DNA from: Sthenelais limicola
Lineage: Eukaryota; Annelida; Polychaeta; Phyllodocida; Sigalionidae
DNA length: 64,000 nucleotides
Reading direction: 5' to 3'
Assembly (NCBI GenBank): GCA_942159475.1
Contig: OW804096.1
Location: 132,298,941 to 132,362,940 of the forward strand
Shown here piece after piece: positions 10,679 through 22,821 of this stretch (position 1 is the stretch's first letter; every line of letters begins with the position of its first letter). Made by a program: the position numbers and the translations under genes. The notes under the pieces were generated by a model. That model was not told the origin of the DNA and made no database searches. It saw only the letters and a list, made by a program, of their open reading frames with translations.

Positions 10679-12124
10679 TGGACTAGGCCCTTAAGTTGAG
10701 ATTTCCGCAGATTCTAGGCAGTCACACTCCCGCTATAGAGCCGGCAGTATCGAAAATTCAAAGTAGGAATGTAGATGTAGAAACGGAAGAGGAACTTGCG
10801 AGTAAGAACCCATAAATACAAAGTGTAATACCTCGATTAACATGAGTTTGTAATTTTACCCAACTGGAAATAAAGTAAATGAGAGTCTTGTGTGAGAAAT
10901 ACGACCGATAGAAAGGAATATTGACCATCAACTTAAGTAACAGGAAAGTGTTGTTGAAGCAAGTCTCGGTTTCCTCCCTGCCCCTATAGAGCGAAACGGA
11001 AATGCCAAACCTCATGAAATAATACCATGGTAACTTAACCATCATATCATTTTCTGTAATGATCATTGGATAATGCCTGCTTTAAAATGTCCGTTCATAG
11101 TCAAACAATCCTATCAGTATGCTATATCAAACAATGTGTCATTTGCCTTTCTATGTTTTTTAAGAATGTCATGACTTATTAATTGTATCGAAAGCTTTAC
11201 AATAATCAAAGAAAATTAATGTTTAGAATTTCTCTCTATTGTAGGCTTGTAGACGATAATGAGTTCCATTCTCCAGCTGGTCGAGACCAAATTATAAATC
11301 TCCTTCGTGCCATTTGGAATAATAATGCAACCACCTGCATTCCCCCATGTATACCCAACCCTATTAAGTAGCATGCATTCTTCCAAGGTGTCTAGACCCT
11401 GTTACTATTCGTCAGTGGCGATTCAAATACTTTTACTATATAATATGATAGTTGGAGTCTTGAATATTTTTGTAGTGAGTATTATGCTAAAATTGCTTTG
11501 ACGATTTCAAGTTTTAAACAAGGGAACATATATATAGTATTAGGAAGATAGAGATTTTGGCATATACTGTAATGGAAACAAGGAAGATAACTTAGTTGTT
11601 AGTTCAACAAGGGAGGTACTTCCCTGATTCAGTTTCAAAGAAGATATATATCTAAAATGACTGTAACTATTGAAATTGTTATTGGTATGTTGCATGAAAA
11701 TTATAGACATCCCTGACATCTTGAAGACATTTTCCTGCCAACATCATCATTATATTCAAGTGACTGTTTCTTGCTTACTTTACAATGAGATCCCACTATA
11801 TTAATATTTAAGACTCTAGGTATGTCATGATAAAGGTGTATACTGCCAGGTGAGGATTTCTTATTTTCGTTCTTTTATCTTTATTCCCTTTCTTGCAACA
11901 AATATATAATAATTATTACAAATAAGGTGGTAGAAAGAGTAGGCCTACTTAATATGGAAGGCAGTAACTCTGAAATACCTTATGGTCGAAGAGTTTTTTT
12001 TCTAAAATTCAATGTACAGTAACAACTGAGAATAATGTGTATACATACACATAATGTTAAACCGACAAAAATCTTTAAATACAAATACAATATAAACCTT
12101 AGCTTTTATTCTGATCACATACAA
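10679..12124. other. Gene-free spacer with a dispersed repeat
   Basis: No gene is supported. Positions about 11260-11330 (GAGTTCCATTCTCCAGCT ... CGTGCCATTTGG) resemble the element at 46768-46883 and appear to be an older, partial copy. Confidence 0.5.
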
Positions 12125-12490
12125 ATTCTATCTAACTAGACGTTCTGGCAATGGGACACGATGGCGAGAAACTTATTCGGTGCATTTACAATGAGTATCC
12201 CCCAAGGAATAAAAAACATGTTATGTGCGATAAGAGATCTCCTTATCAACCCAGAAAAGAGCAGTAATGAAAGCTTTGACACACTACCACCCTGATAAAA
12301 TTGACATTGAGGAGCGTGGTGAAAGATGGAAGGTACTCTGCGAGGAAATCACTAAAGTGTTGAACCATAGGTTACAAATGAGAGAACTAATACCGCGATA
12401 CAAAGTTCCTGTATCAACCCTGAAGCAAAAGTCCATGACTAAGTTAGACAAAACTGTCCTGGGCTTTTTTGACCATGAAAAGAGGTCATA
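12125..12490 (+). pseudogene. Pseudogene fragment of the TPR-like/J-domain gene (last exon)
   Basis: This stretch aligns with the final exon of the gene at 39060-42910, from the sequence before GEKLIRCIYNEYPP (gene: DEKLLRHIYKEHPP) through ALTHYHPDKIDIEE and WKVLCEEITKVLN. The HPD signature of a J domain survives. Relative to the gene there is a 7-base deletion just before the HPD helix, which puts TAA into the original frame, and an 8-base deletion after KVLN, which removes the gene's own stop so the frame runs on to 12491. No counterpart of exons 1-3 was found nearby. It is either a duplicated exon or a truncated retrocopy; no poly(A) tail is visible. Confidence 0.8.
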
Positions 12491-15400
12491 ATTAAGTTAA
12501 AGTCGAATTTTGCTTTAATACATTTACTACGTGCACCCAAACTTCCATGTATAACGTTTGCCTATACAGACGTACATATAATACATCTGTGCATACGAAT
12601 CGCATCCTACATGTGCGTGCTTGTATATTTTAGTTATCGTATGTATCCAAGTGAGGGCGTGCTTGAATTATTACCTTAAATAACTGACACCTTCCGCCCA
12701 TTTCTCAACTCTAAAGTCGTTTTAACCCAATATCAAATATCCTACACGCCGTAGTTTTTCGACGGGCGTTTTTACCGTTGCAGCCTTGCCAAGACAAAAA
12801 CGAAAAATCTGCCGAAAGTAATCGTCAAATAAAAACCATGAATGGAGGGAGTTTTCGAAAAGGAACAAAATATTGCATTTACTCTGCGATTTGCCAAAGA
12901 AATAGTTCACGATGTATCGCAATTCATATCGGTGAATACCCGTTACATGTTATATGTATTTTTTCATTTAGACTTGAAGCTTAAAAGAAATCTGCGAGAG
13001 ATGGTTTATAATGTATGGGCTCAATGTGTATTTCAGTCTCGATCTTACTTCAATGAATTTAGCACCGATGTTTACATAATAGTATAGGTATAGTACACGT
13101 TGATATACAGAGGACCCAGTTATGTCGTTTGTTGGTCAGATTGGAAGACAAACCTGATTGATAAAGCTTATAAATCTGATTTAAATAAACTGATTGATAT
13201 GTTATCTTTGTTTCAAAACTGTTTATAATATTTTCAAGTGGAGACAACCAAATAATATATGGATATGATATTGATCTCTATCTATACTAGAATATATATA
13301 CCGACATTCAACCATTACTTCACAGTTTCCGTTTAATTTCGAATCTTAAATCCCCCCGCCCCCGCCCAAGTCAATTTGCAGTGGTTTGCAGATTTGTATT
13401 GATATCACCGGTCTACGATTGTTTGAATAAATATCCACAGGAAGATATAATGTATACCGGTACACATTTATCATATACGCCTACATTGCAAATCAGAATG
13501 TAATAACTAACATGACAATATAATGTTGGCTGTCTCGGACAATACATGGGGTAATTTAAAAGGATAGGCTATACTGGTAAATCGCGAAGAGAAATCAGTC
13601 TAGGCCTGCTAGCCCAGATTTAAAATTATATTTGACATTTTATTTCATTTGCTAATAAATAACAGCGATATTGCCCTGGGAACTGAAAACAGTTCCATAA
13701 ATTCGTCTGGTATATACCTAGGCTTAAAAGGTAGTCACGCAATCAGTAAAAAGTCAGTAATTTTGATTTTAGGTTTTTAAGGACCCAAGATCAAAACTAA
13801 CCAATTTTTTACTAGCCAAATAAAGTGGTTAGCAAGGCCAATGTCTTTCAAATACACAAGAGAAAGGTTAAAGTTGGCCAAAGACAAAGAGCTAGTATAT
13901 TATTCAAATATTTAGAAAAAAAATCCCGGGGGAGCATGTCCCAGCTAGGACCACACCCCCTTATGGTGCTTTGTACTCACCAGGCTGTCAAATGTTTCTT
14001 GCGCGAATCCTGATCAGAATTTTAATTTCTTGGTATTCTTTGTAATCATCTCTAAAATCATTAATTTTGAGAAGTGAAATGTCTCAATTATTGATGTATA
14101 GCTCTTGTGTATTTTAAAGCCTTTGGCTCTGCTAACGACTTTATTTTGTCAGTAAAAATTGGGCTAATTGGTCAGAAATTTGATGTTGGCTGGGCCGCGG
14201 GAACCAGGCATAAACACTCATTGATCAGAGATCTACTTCCAATAGTAAATGATATTATGTGGTTCACCACCGGCTCCCTATCTGGCCAGCAGCACCGTCC
14301 CGTCACCTAGCTATAGACAATTCTAGTGGCGTCCCTCCCATGAGATATTTGAATCGCTATAGACAAGACAGATAAACAGAAAAATGACCCCAAAACAGCC
14401 AGCCATTGTTTGGAATCTATGTAGGCTACAAATGTGCTGTGTTGATATGGAATTTATTATACATTATTATTAAAAAGTCAAATATTAGTACTAATATCTG
14501 AACGCCTAACATTGTTTTCATATCTGAAAATAAAGGATCGCCACAAAAACGGTCCTTGCAAACCAGCCGGGAGTTTCCCAGCTACTAAACTAAACGTTCA
14601 GAACGGGGGGGGGACATGTCCCCCCCCCACACACACACACTTTTGATGGCAGCCTAAAAAGGTCCAGGCCAGAGGCTCTAAAAAAAATTCCTCCCGAAAT
14701 TCCTTCCTAAATCAGGTCCAAGGCCCTCTTAATAACCTTCATTCTTATAGCCTTTTAATATCTATTAGGCCTACAAAGTACACAATGTCCAAGGCTGTAG
14801 AATTTTGTTTTAATTTAGAAGATGTATGCTTCATTTGCATCAGAAAACCTCATTACAAATACACATTTTTAAGGATGCTTTAGTGTTATAAAACAAATGC
14901 CATATGCTCATCTCTAAATGCTTAAATTAGATATCTTAATGAGTCCTGAAAATAGGGATTTCCCCAAATTTGAATTGAGAGGCACTGGTCCTAACCACTT
15001 GAGCTGGCATTGGTCTAGTCCTCAGTCAAGATGCTGATGTAAAAACTCCTAATTAGATATTTACATAAAATACCTTACTAATAAGCACTCACCTCATGGA
15101 TCTCCCACCAATGTCTGTATCTATAAATATAATTGGCAGTGATATCTTATATATGTGTGTCACACTGTATAAGTATAATCTAAACGGAAAATCTTAACCT
15201 CTTTAAAAAAGGGCTCCTATAACCCAAAACTTTGGACGCAATTGACAAACCCCATATATAACAAACAGCCAAATGTACAATATAACATTATTTGAAAACA
15301 AAAGGCCTTGAGTCTTCCCCTGATGTATATTGTGCACATATGAAAATGAACATAACAGTTGCAGAGTATAACAATGTCATACAAGTAAGAGGTAAAATAA

Positions 15401-15592
15401 AAAAAAATGTGTGGGGAAAAGTCCTCAGCAAAATGGAGGGTGAAGAATGATAAATTTTGTCTGTTGTTTGTAACCTTGCTTTAGAGAGGTGACTCAACAC
15501 ATGTATAGTCGACGGTGGTAGAGTGATAGAAAATTGAAAATCTAAAAAAAAATCCAAAAATTCAAAGGGACGCATTAAACTTGCGATTAGAA
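12491..15592. other. Gene-free region left of element B
   Basis: No coding frame is convincing. It holds a C-rich run near 13355, a repeat remnant with CCCGGGGGAGCATGTCCC near 13923-13941, and a perfect 24-bp palindrome at 14605-14628 (nine G, ACATGT, nine C) followed by (CA)n. A 21-base word ending GCGATTTGCCAA near 12876 recurs near 44626. Confidence 0.5.
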
Positions 15593-15596
15593 GTAT
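15593..15596. other. Target-site duplication GTAT, left of element B
   Basis: GTAT directly precedes the left LTR and is repeated directly after the right LTR at 31159-31162. Four-base duplications are usual for Ty3/gypsy-type integrases. Confidence 0.85.
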
Positions 15597-15857
15597 TGAC
15601 AAGTCCTCGTGTCTAGCTTATCAGTTAACTATGATGAATACACATCAATGATAAGGGATGTTATGAAGAATCTAATGAGTAAGGTATACAGAGACTAAGA
15701 AAGTAAGTCCACTCAGTAGCTATACCGTACTCAATGTCTTTTATTACCTCTGTACAAGTCTGGAGGAGCAGCACTCGTCCCGGAGGAGCAGCACTCATTC
15801 TGAGGGTGCTTGTGGCTCCCCCTACGCGCTGATGCATGGTAGCAGGCTGACATGACA
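15597..15857 (-). repeat. 3' LTR of element B
   Basis: 261 bp, identical to the other LTR except at about 15826 (G here, A at 31127). On the minus strand it begins TGTCATGTCAGCC, contains two copies of an imperfect GAGTGCTGCTCCTCC repeat and an AATAAAAG box (about 15738-15745) that could serve as TATA or poly(A) signal, and ends GAGGACTTGTCA. Confidence 0.95.
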
Positions 15858-15861
15858 TATG

Positions 15862-15876
15862 CCCCCCCTCCCCCCC
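15862..15876 (-). other. Polypurine tract of element B
   Basis: On the minus strand seven G, one A and seven G lie four bases before the 3' LTR. This is the expected site and composition for plus-strand priming in reverse transcription. Confidence 0.85.
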
Positions 15877-18800
15877 AAGATGAAACATCGGGGGAGATTT
15901 TTGAACAACCTTTAATTACCAATTTTCAATTTACAAAAAATAAAATCCAATTTTTAAATTATAATCTTTTTTTTTTTTTCAGTTAACTTTTACTTAATCT
16001 AGGTAATGGTCTAAAATCTGAAACAATTTTTCATCAAACTTTATCATGACATACAGGGGGTACGCGAAATGTCATCCCAGCCATCGTATTTATATAATAA
16101 AGATGTGTGCTCTCCAGACAATAAATGCAACGAAGTCTTGTGTTACATCGAAGTAAAGAAATAATCAAACTTGCAAACAATACACTACCCACATGGTAAC
16201 TACTTATACTGATTACAAATGTATATAAACTGTTAACGTTCTGTACACGTTGTGTTGTCTTGTAACTTTTGTTGACTCTAATTCTTCAAAACCTTCCATA
16301 GAACTTCCAAAAACTTATTCGCAATAAACTTTGTACTTTATACCGTCCAACTAGGGAGCCGCAGATCGTTATAACTTCTAGAAGTATTAATATATAATTT
16401 AAACATCACTCTTGTATTTTAAAAAGAAATAAACTTTTTAAAGTCAGTTCCCTGGAATACTGGAAACCAACGGTCCTCGTCGACAACTACTAGACAACAC
16501 TACAGAACTACTATCCAAGACCCTTAGACAAGCCTGGACACTTGCGAGATTCATCCTTCTCAATACAGAAAATAATTTATGACCCTTAGAATAACATAAT
16601 TCTTATGAGAAAGTATAAAATCCCACGAATAACTCAAATCCTTAAGCACCGTGAATACATACGTTTCCAGAACAATTGTAAAAACATGCAGAAACCTGTA
16701 TCGTCCATTAATCCTGAACAGAAAATGACTAACCATCTAATTTCTTCCAAAACCCGATTCGGGCGACATGCTCAAATCAATATCTTAGTAAACACTGAAC
16801 TCAAAAACTTGATATCATCCTAGTACAACCTCCCATACATACACCAACCATACATACATGGAACATCGACCACATACATAGGCACAGCTATACTGCTGAC
16901 CCTTTACGTCGCGTAGACTAGTTTGCGTAACAGAAAGAAATACTATTTAACGTTAATTACCAAAATACCAAAACATGCTCGGGACACATAATCCGAATTA
17001 AAGCCATATTGAAACCTCTTATCAACAAGTGATGATCCGTCGGTTATCATCCACCTTCAGTGCACCAAGCCCACTGCATCGAAGCCTTTTATAGTACCAA
17101 CCCCATGGGCGTGACCAACATCTTAGCCGGCAGTTCTTTCCCATCTTTAGATATTATTATTTTGTTTTGAAGCACAATTTATATCCCTACACTTGATTAG
17201 GTCTGAGCCAAAAGGAAAAACTATCAAAAATGCACATTTCTGTTCGACCTTCGCCTAGCTAGTTTCATCACTCCCACTAGGGTACACACCCTACAAAGCT
17301 CTAAATGTAAAAACTCATCCGTCTATTAGGATCTATTAAACATTTTCCAAATGTAAGTTTATAACAACCGTGATCCCTAAACAATGAGTATCAGAACGTT
17401 GACTCAAGAACGCCAATTCATGTATAATAGTGTAGATACTTCGTTTACTTATAACTCCTACGTTATAGATACAATTTTCTTTTCTACACAGGACCGTGCC
17501 TGTCATGACTTCCTTATGAAATATAAGGCACCTGTGACTAATGTCACACTAAAACATATAATCGCTCAACAATGATATATCGCTGGCTTGACATCCCTAT
17601 GGGCCTATACTACTGTACGAATTTCCCTCACAGAACTAGCTGTGCTATTTTCAACAAGACAGGCCTAAAACAACGTAAAATGATATACCCAAACAACGCT
17701 ACCGGTACTCCCCAGGAACCCCCATGAAATTAACAATCCGCTTAGTAGAGAAAAATTCCCCAAAATCTCCCCACCTAATTTCTGATTGATGGATCCAGGC
17801 AGCGCCTTTCTCACCCCTTCTTTAACGCTGACCAGATCCATCCTGTCCAAAGATAAAAAATAATTTCAACAGAATTCCCTTTTTTCCACGCACGTTGGTC
17901 GAGCTAAAATTTCAAAAACAGTCTGCTCTACATTCCTGGAGCATCCTACTTACGTCAGTGCTACTCAGCAAGAGCACCAAGGGCGTGGTGTTAACACTCC
18001 CCTGAGCTCAAGCGTTTCCACTGCTCTCCCATAACTATTATAAGTTATAAGCATTCTGGCCCCTGCCTGTGAGCTACCGGTACTTCGGCGGGAGTCAGGA
18101 CAGAGCTCACTAAGTAAACTCATCCTGACTCGAGGCTTTTTCCGCGCACTCACAGACAAGGAACCAAAAAAAGAAAAACAACATCTCTATTTCTCGGGCC
18201 TGGCACTCCCCACCGTTACAATCCATCTTCACTAAAATAAAACTTGGTGATTAAATGCACTCCCAAACCGTCTCATTCGTCAGGAGTTAGCAAGATACAT
18301 ATGAAGCCTGAGACGAACGGCAAATAAAATATAATAATTCACCGGTAACAACGACTCCCACTAAGACTGTGAGACTTTCCTTCAATTTTCCTTTTGTTTC
18401 TAATTTCATATGTTACAAGGGAGAAACTACATACCCCAAATATGCACCTCACCCCCAAAAAACTTCGTACTAATTTTTAAATTTCTGTGTCCCAAAGTTA
18501 GTCTGAGCCTGCCTCACCGTCTTGGAAGTCTATATACAACATACAACAATACATGGTACAAAAATACATGGCAAACAATCATTTGTGAAGAAATCAATAC
18601 AAAATTTACGATTATTGGAGTGCCAGTCCCGAGCGCGAATCTGTATCTACAATCGGACACCGGAGTCGAAAACCAAGTCACACAAGCACCACCTGATGTC
18701 TGTAGTGATCTTGTGTGTCGTCCTCCCTCGTTACTGCCGTCTATAACTCGTCCATCTCGTCCTCCCTATTTCGGACATAGACAAAACAGAAGAGAAAACA

Positions 18801-19084
18801 GCACACATAAGCGACAGTTCGGTACTCTGAACTCCTTTTTATACAATATATACTAGATTACACATCCCAGAACAATCATCTATGAATTGAAAACAGCCCA
18901 TCAGGCAAGCGTAATTCACAGATCCCTCTCAAAAATCTGAGCCAATGTACTTGAGCGTTCATAAAAATCCAAAAAGAAATACAACATTCAGAAAAATCCC
19001 ATTCTCTAATATTCCCATGGTATTGTCCATGTCACATATATATATCGGGTTTAAGCGTTATTTCTATTTGTCTATGCAACAAAC
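15877..19084 (-). other. 3.2-kb region of element B between the last ORF and the polypurine tract
   Basis: No minus-strand frame longer than about 65 codons was supported here and no domain was recognised. It is unusually long for a 3' untranslated region of a gypsy-type element. It may be a degenerate accessory gene, a regulatory or packaging region, or DNA captured from the host. Plus-strand frames (for example 18410-18856) show no protein-like features and I regard them as chance. Confidence 0.6.
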
Positions 19085-20053
19085 CTACCCTTGCTCGGCC
19101 ACCATCTGGCCATATACCAGATTCCCGTTCTTCCTGGCCGGCCAGGCCACCTGCAAGGGCTTGCCACCCGGTCTGGCGAAAAGCACCGCGGTGTGCGCCT
19201 TTTCGTTGTTCACTATGTCTTGCAACTCCTCCCTGAGGGAACTTCTAATCCGGCAGGAGGTCGGCATGCGCACCGCGATCCATCTCTCGTCTACCTTGAA
19301 GCGAAGTGGCCCTGTCCATCTCAGCTGGACCTCTGCCAGGCAAAATCGCCCTCCCACCGTCAGTCGCCTGACCTGAGGAGGATCAATTGACTGCAGCGCA
19401 TTCATCGCTGTTGACACCTGGGTAAGCGGCAAGATGACAATAGTGTCCCCCGCCTGTAGCCTGAGCTGCACCCATGGGCAACTGTCTCTTGTTTCCACAT
19501 AGGGCAAAACTCCCCGACAACGGCGAACATACTTCAATACTAGTTTTCCCATTTTGATCAATACATACAGTATCAGGGCGCAGATTATCACTACACTGAG
19601 CCACCCCGGGCCATGTCGAGATGCTGCCTGATGTATTGTGTCCATTAGGTACGCCACACCCTGGGTCTCCTCGATGTTGGTATTTTCTGGTCTGGGTGCC
19701 ATCTCGATGTGTTGGACTCCCATTGCCGTGAAGTTGAAGGCTTTTACGCCTTGATGGACAGTGGACATTACTAGCGTTAGTCTGGAAATTCTGTAATATA
19801 AGTATATGCAAAAAATACACGCAATTGAGGACAAAATAAGGGAAGAATAATGCATTACGGGTTTTTGGGCAGCATGCGCAAATGCCCGGGTAACCTGGTT
19901 CCAAAGAGAAATGTATTTGTTGTCTTCATCCACCAAGTCCTGAGCCATTCTTTGCAAATTAATTCCATTTTCTATTATCTCTCGAGGAACCCCTTTTAAT
20001 CTGTTTCTTATATCTTTGGCGGTTGGTAAATGTAGTTTTACCAATGCCCCCAT
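19085..20053 (-). CDS. Element B ORF4: 322-residue protein with two membrane segments
   Basis: The ATG overlaps the env-like stop codon in a TAATG, in the -1 frame. Residues 1-60 are predicted helical and could continue a membrane-proximal stem. A hydrophobic segment at about 68-90 (SSLILSSIACIFCIYLYY) and another at about 150-168 (GWLSVVIICALILYVLIK), followed by basic residues, are probable membrane helices. Residues about 180-322 form a soluble domain with four Cys. I do not recognise this domain. The upstream env-like ORF has no C-terminal membrane anchor, so this ORF may supply one, either as a separate partner or as a continuation of Env in another frame. It is uninterrupted and is likely translated. 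Confidence 0.7.
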   Translation of the reverse strand: MGALVKLHLPTAKDIRNRLKGVPREIIENGINLQRMAQDLVDEDNKYISLWNQVTRAFAHAAQKPVMHYSSLILSSIACIFCIYLYYRISRLTLVMSTVHQGVKAFNFTAMGVQHIEMAPRPENTNIEETQGVAYLMDTIHQAASRHGPGWLSVVIICALILYVLIKMGKLVLKYVRRCRGVLPYVETRDSCPWVQLRLQAGDTIVILPLTQVSTAMNALQSIDPPQVRRLTVGGRFCLAEVQLRWTGPLRFKVDERWIAVRMPTSCRIRSSLREELQDIVNNEKAHTAVLFARPGGKPLQVAWPARKNGNLVYGQMVAEQG

Positions 20054-21537
20054 TAGAGACCCCCTTTGAAACGCCTTATATCCACTTTAAATGCGTATGC
20101 TAAATTGATATTAAACCCTGCATGTATTACACTATGTGTCTGTTCATTTGTACACATTTTCATTGCTGTTAAGATTTTGACCCTTTGTAGCTGTATGTCG
20201 CAGCCACAAGGAATTTTTACTATGGCGAATTTCGGAATCTCTAATTCCTTCGTGGAATTGTTGCACAGGACAGTAATCCTGGGACCATATCCGATCAAAA
20301 TATGTCTATCTGGCTCTACAAAAGTATAATACTGGGGAAGGGGTTTACTTAAAAATGAATCAATTGTACAATATCTATGTACTCCATCTGTCTTATCAAA
20401 ATACAGGCTCGTGAGACAAGATGGATGTTCAACATCACTCTGTACCATTCCTCTATTACAAATGATATCAGATCCAAATTCAATACATGCATCCAGTCCA
20501 TTCTGTGGTATCAAAACATACTTTGTATCGTTACTATTCATTCCCAGATATTCCTTAGTTCCAGACATTAGAGTAAAACCAGTGGAAATATTAGCATGCA
20601 CGTGCAAGGGTACTGGAAAATACTCCGGTTTATACAAGCTAAAATATTCTGCCTCACAGGCTATAGGCACTTGTATGTCAAAAACCAAATATTCTTGCAT
20701 GCGCCTTAGTTGATGCACACCAATTCTATCTTTCCAACTACCCAACAGTTTTGCTTCAGGGTTTTTCTCTCTAACTTTTTCTAGTACTTCAACCATAGTC
20801 GACTCAACATTAAATTTAGAACCCAATGTCATAGGAAATTTTCCTTCTAGTAAATCATTAACAGAATTTAGAATAACCTGAGCCTCCTCCTTGTAGGCAG
20901 ATTGACCACTTAAATCTAATATAGCCTGCAAGAGGTGACCCCGGGAATCATCTATGTCCTGTGTATAATTCTTAAACTTATCAAACAACATCGACACATT
21001 CTTAGCAAAATCCCAAGTTTCCGTGGTCATATTTAATAAAATTTGCTGTATAGCAACCATGTCATTTTCGATAAATTTCACAAAAGCATTACTATTTTTA
21101 ATGAGTCTCACGACAACAGCATCCCGCTGTCGATCACTCATCCTATCCTGTACTTGGCCATGTATCAAAGTCAACTGGTTCGCTTTCAAAAAGTTAATCT
21201 GGGGTTGGGTGGCCGTACCGAAACCTAAATTCATTAAATCTCCTATTGGTTGAATACCTCTCCTTTTTTCTCTCAAATTCACACGGGGTATTAAGGATAT
21301 TACACTGTTAATTTCATTAGCCAATTCAAGGTTATTATTATAGGTGTTATTTATTTCCAAAGCCAATAATGTCGCATTTATTCCCATCACATCGGTTCCC
21401 AGATAGGCGGCTAGGTCCGGTTCTACCGGGGGCACCATGCCGTGTACGACACGGTACTCCACGGTATGCAACTCCGCCGTGGCGTACAATTTCCTTCCCA
21501 CATTTATCAGATTTGCTCCGAAATTGTGTCGGAGCAT
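20053..21537 (-). CDS. env: Env-like fusion glycoprotein ectodomain of element B (494 residues)
   Basis: The protein has a furin-type site (REKR, residues 89-92) followed by a Gly-rich hydrophobic stretch at about 94-109, the arrangement of the fusion peptide in errantivirus Env and baculovirus F proteins. It also has at least six N-glycosylation sequons (for example NAT 54, NMT 169, NVS 180, NYT 190, NIS 316), a long helical region after the cleavage site and a Cys-rich C-terminal third. Two features of a complete Env are absent from this frame: a signal peptide and a membrane anchor. A signal-like stretch lies upstream at 21631-21570 in a different frame, and a splice acceptor lies at 21583. 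The anchor may be in ORF4. Function is inferred from these motifs only. Confidence 0.8.
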   Translation of the reverse strand: MLRHNFGANLINVGRKLYATAELHTVEYRVVHGMVPPVEPDLAAYLGTDVMGINATLLALEINNTYNNNLELANEINSVISLIPRVNLREKRRGIQPIGDLMNLGFGTATQPQINFLKANQLTLIHGQVQDRMSDRQRDAVVVRLIKNSNAFVKFIENDMVAIQQILLNMTTETWDFAKNVSMLFDKFKNYTQDIDDSRGHLLQAILDLSGQSAYKEEAQVILNSVNDLLEGKFPMTLGSKFNVESTMVEVLEKVREKNPEAKLLGSWKDRIGVHQLRRMQEYLVFDIQVPIACEAEYFSLYKPEYFPVPLHVHANISTGFTLMSGTKEYLGMNSNDTKYVLIPQNGLDACIEFGSDIICNRGMVQSDVEHPSCLTSLYFDKTDGVHRYCTIDSFLSKPLPQYYTFVEPDRHILIGYGPRITVLCNNSTKELEIPKFAIVKIPCGCDIQLQRVKILTAMKMCTNEQTHSVIHAGFNINLAYAFKVDIRRFKGGL

Positions 21538-21582
21538 GTGTTGTCCAAAGCCGACCTCCCAGAGGAGGGGCAGCAGATGAAA

Positions 21583-21592
21583 CCTGTAAAAA
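21583..21592 (-). promoter_or_regulatory. Candidate splice acceptor for env mRNA of element B
   Basis: On the minus strand ATTTTTACAG ends at 21584 and the env frame is open from 21583 onward, 46 bases before its first ATG. Spliced env mRNA is known for gypsy and other errantiviruses. The matching donor was not identified. Alternatively the upstream signal-like ORF (start 21631) is separated from env by a one-base frame change. Confidence 0.45.
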
Positions 21593-22821
21593 TACGATGA
21601 ACCACACCATCAGAAATGTCTTCTCAATCATTACCCGCCATTATTGCTCTCCCAGATCCAGATTTTTCTGGATCCGGGCCAGCTTATCATAAGTTTTTCG
21701 ATCTTTGCTAAAGATCGGGAAAAGCTACTGCAATCATCACCGATCAATTACAATCAATAGACCCACAGTCTTACAGCACTCACCACATAGAGAGCATCCA
21801 AATTGTCGTTCTGCTGCCACTAGAACTCCCCTCTCTCGTGGTGTTTCAATGACCGTCTGGAGATCCACGGATCAAACCCTGCAATAGCCCAGCCTGTAGT
21901 GTGGGATTGAGCCCTGAAGGTGTGGCTTCCGCACGCGACCCCCTGTGGCGGAAGTACGTACTAGAAACTCACTAAGCCCTGGATGTTCAATTCCATGTTT
22001 GGGGCGTGGGTCAGGCACGCTATGGCCATTAAATCCCCATTCCACCAATACACCAGAGCACTCCCCAGTCACTTACAGTTCTGTGTATCTATATTCGGGT
22101 GATTATTCATCGAGGCATCCCCTTCAAGCCCTGAGAGTGCCGCCAGACTTGCAAATCCATGACGGATAACTTTCCCCCTAATTGGTTCAACACTGTAAAG
22201 GTAGTGGATACCTAGTCCATTACGGTAGGACCAGCACCGGAAATTTTTATTGTGTTTAATTGTAATGGAGAGTTTGAAATCATGAGAAGAGTCACCCGAT
22301 TGAGCCAATAAAGATGAGTATATATCACATCGGGTATACATTCCCTGGGCGCGAATTCTGGCTCAGTAAGACTAAGCCATGGCGCCATCTATGATGCATC
22401 CACCGCATCTCCCAGCCCCCATCCACTAGGCACACATTCCCCATACACATAAATCGAAAATGGAGGCCCTGACAGTGGGAAGGAGCTTGCGAGGGTAAGA
22501 AATCTTCCCTACCTCTCTATTTTATGAGCCTTTTTCCGCCCCAAGGCTCCTCATGCAGACACTATATCTCTTTAGGCCCCTAGTCGTGTAATGTTACCAC
22601 CACGATGTATGCTGTGTGAGCCTTATTTGGCCGTCCACTCATGTTTCCTTTTCTCGCGGCTTCCGAGCACATGTGTTTTCGGAGCCGGGTTCAAGTAGCT
22701 AGGCCGGCCTATTTCGTAGCTATCTCTTAGATTATTTATTACTGAGAGGTCTCTCTCCCCAGCAACGAGTAAGGCTCGTTATTTTGGTTATCACACAGCA
22801 TACACCACCTTTCGACTAGCG
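21593..22821 (-). other. Spacer between pol and env of element B
   Basis: 1.2 kb with no supported gene apart from a short signal-peptide-like ORF that starts at 21631 (MIEKTFLMVWFIVFLQ). It is longer than in typical gypsy-type elements, where pol and env overlap or nearly touch. Confidence 0.55.

Noticed and set aside
18410..18856. Plus-strand 148-codon frame in the 3' part of element B
   Set aside because: It is antisense to the element, shows no domain and has no splice or promoter context.
19383..19904. Minus-strand 173-codon frame inside ORF4
   Set aside because: It overlaps ORF4 in another frame, has no domain, and its composition looks like a shifted reading of ORF4.
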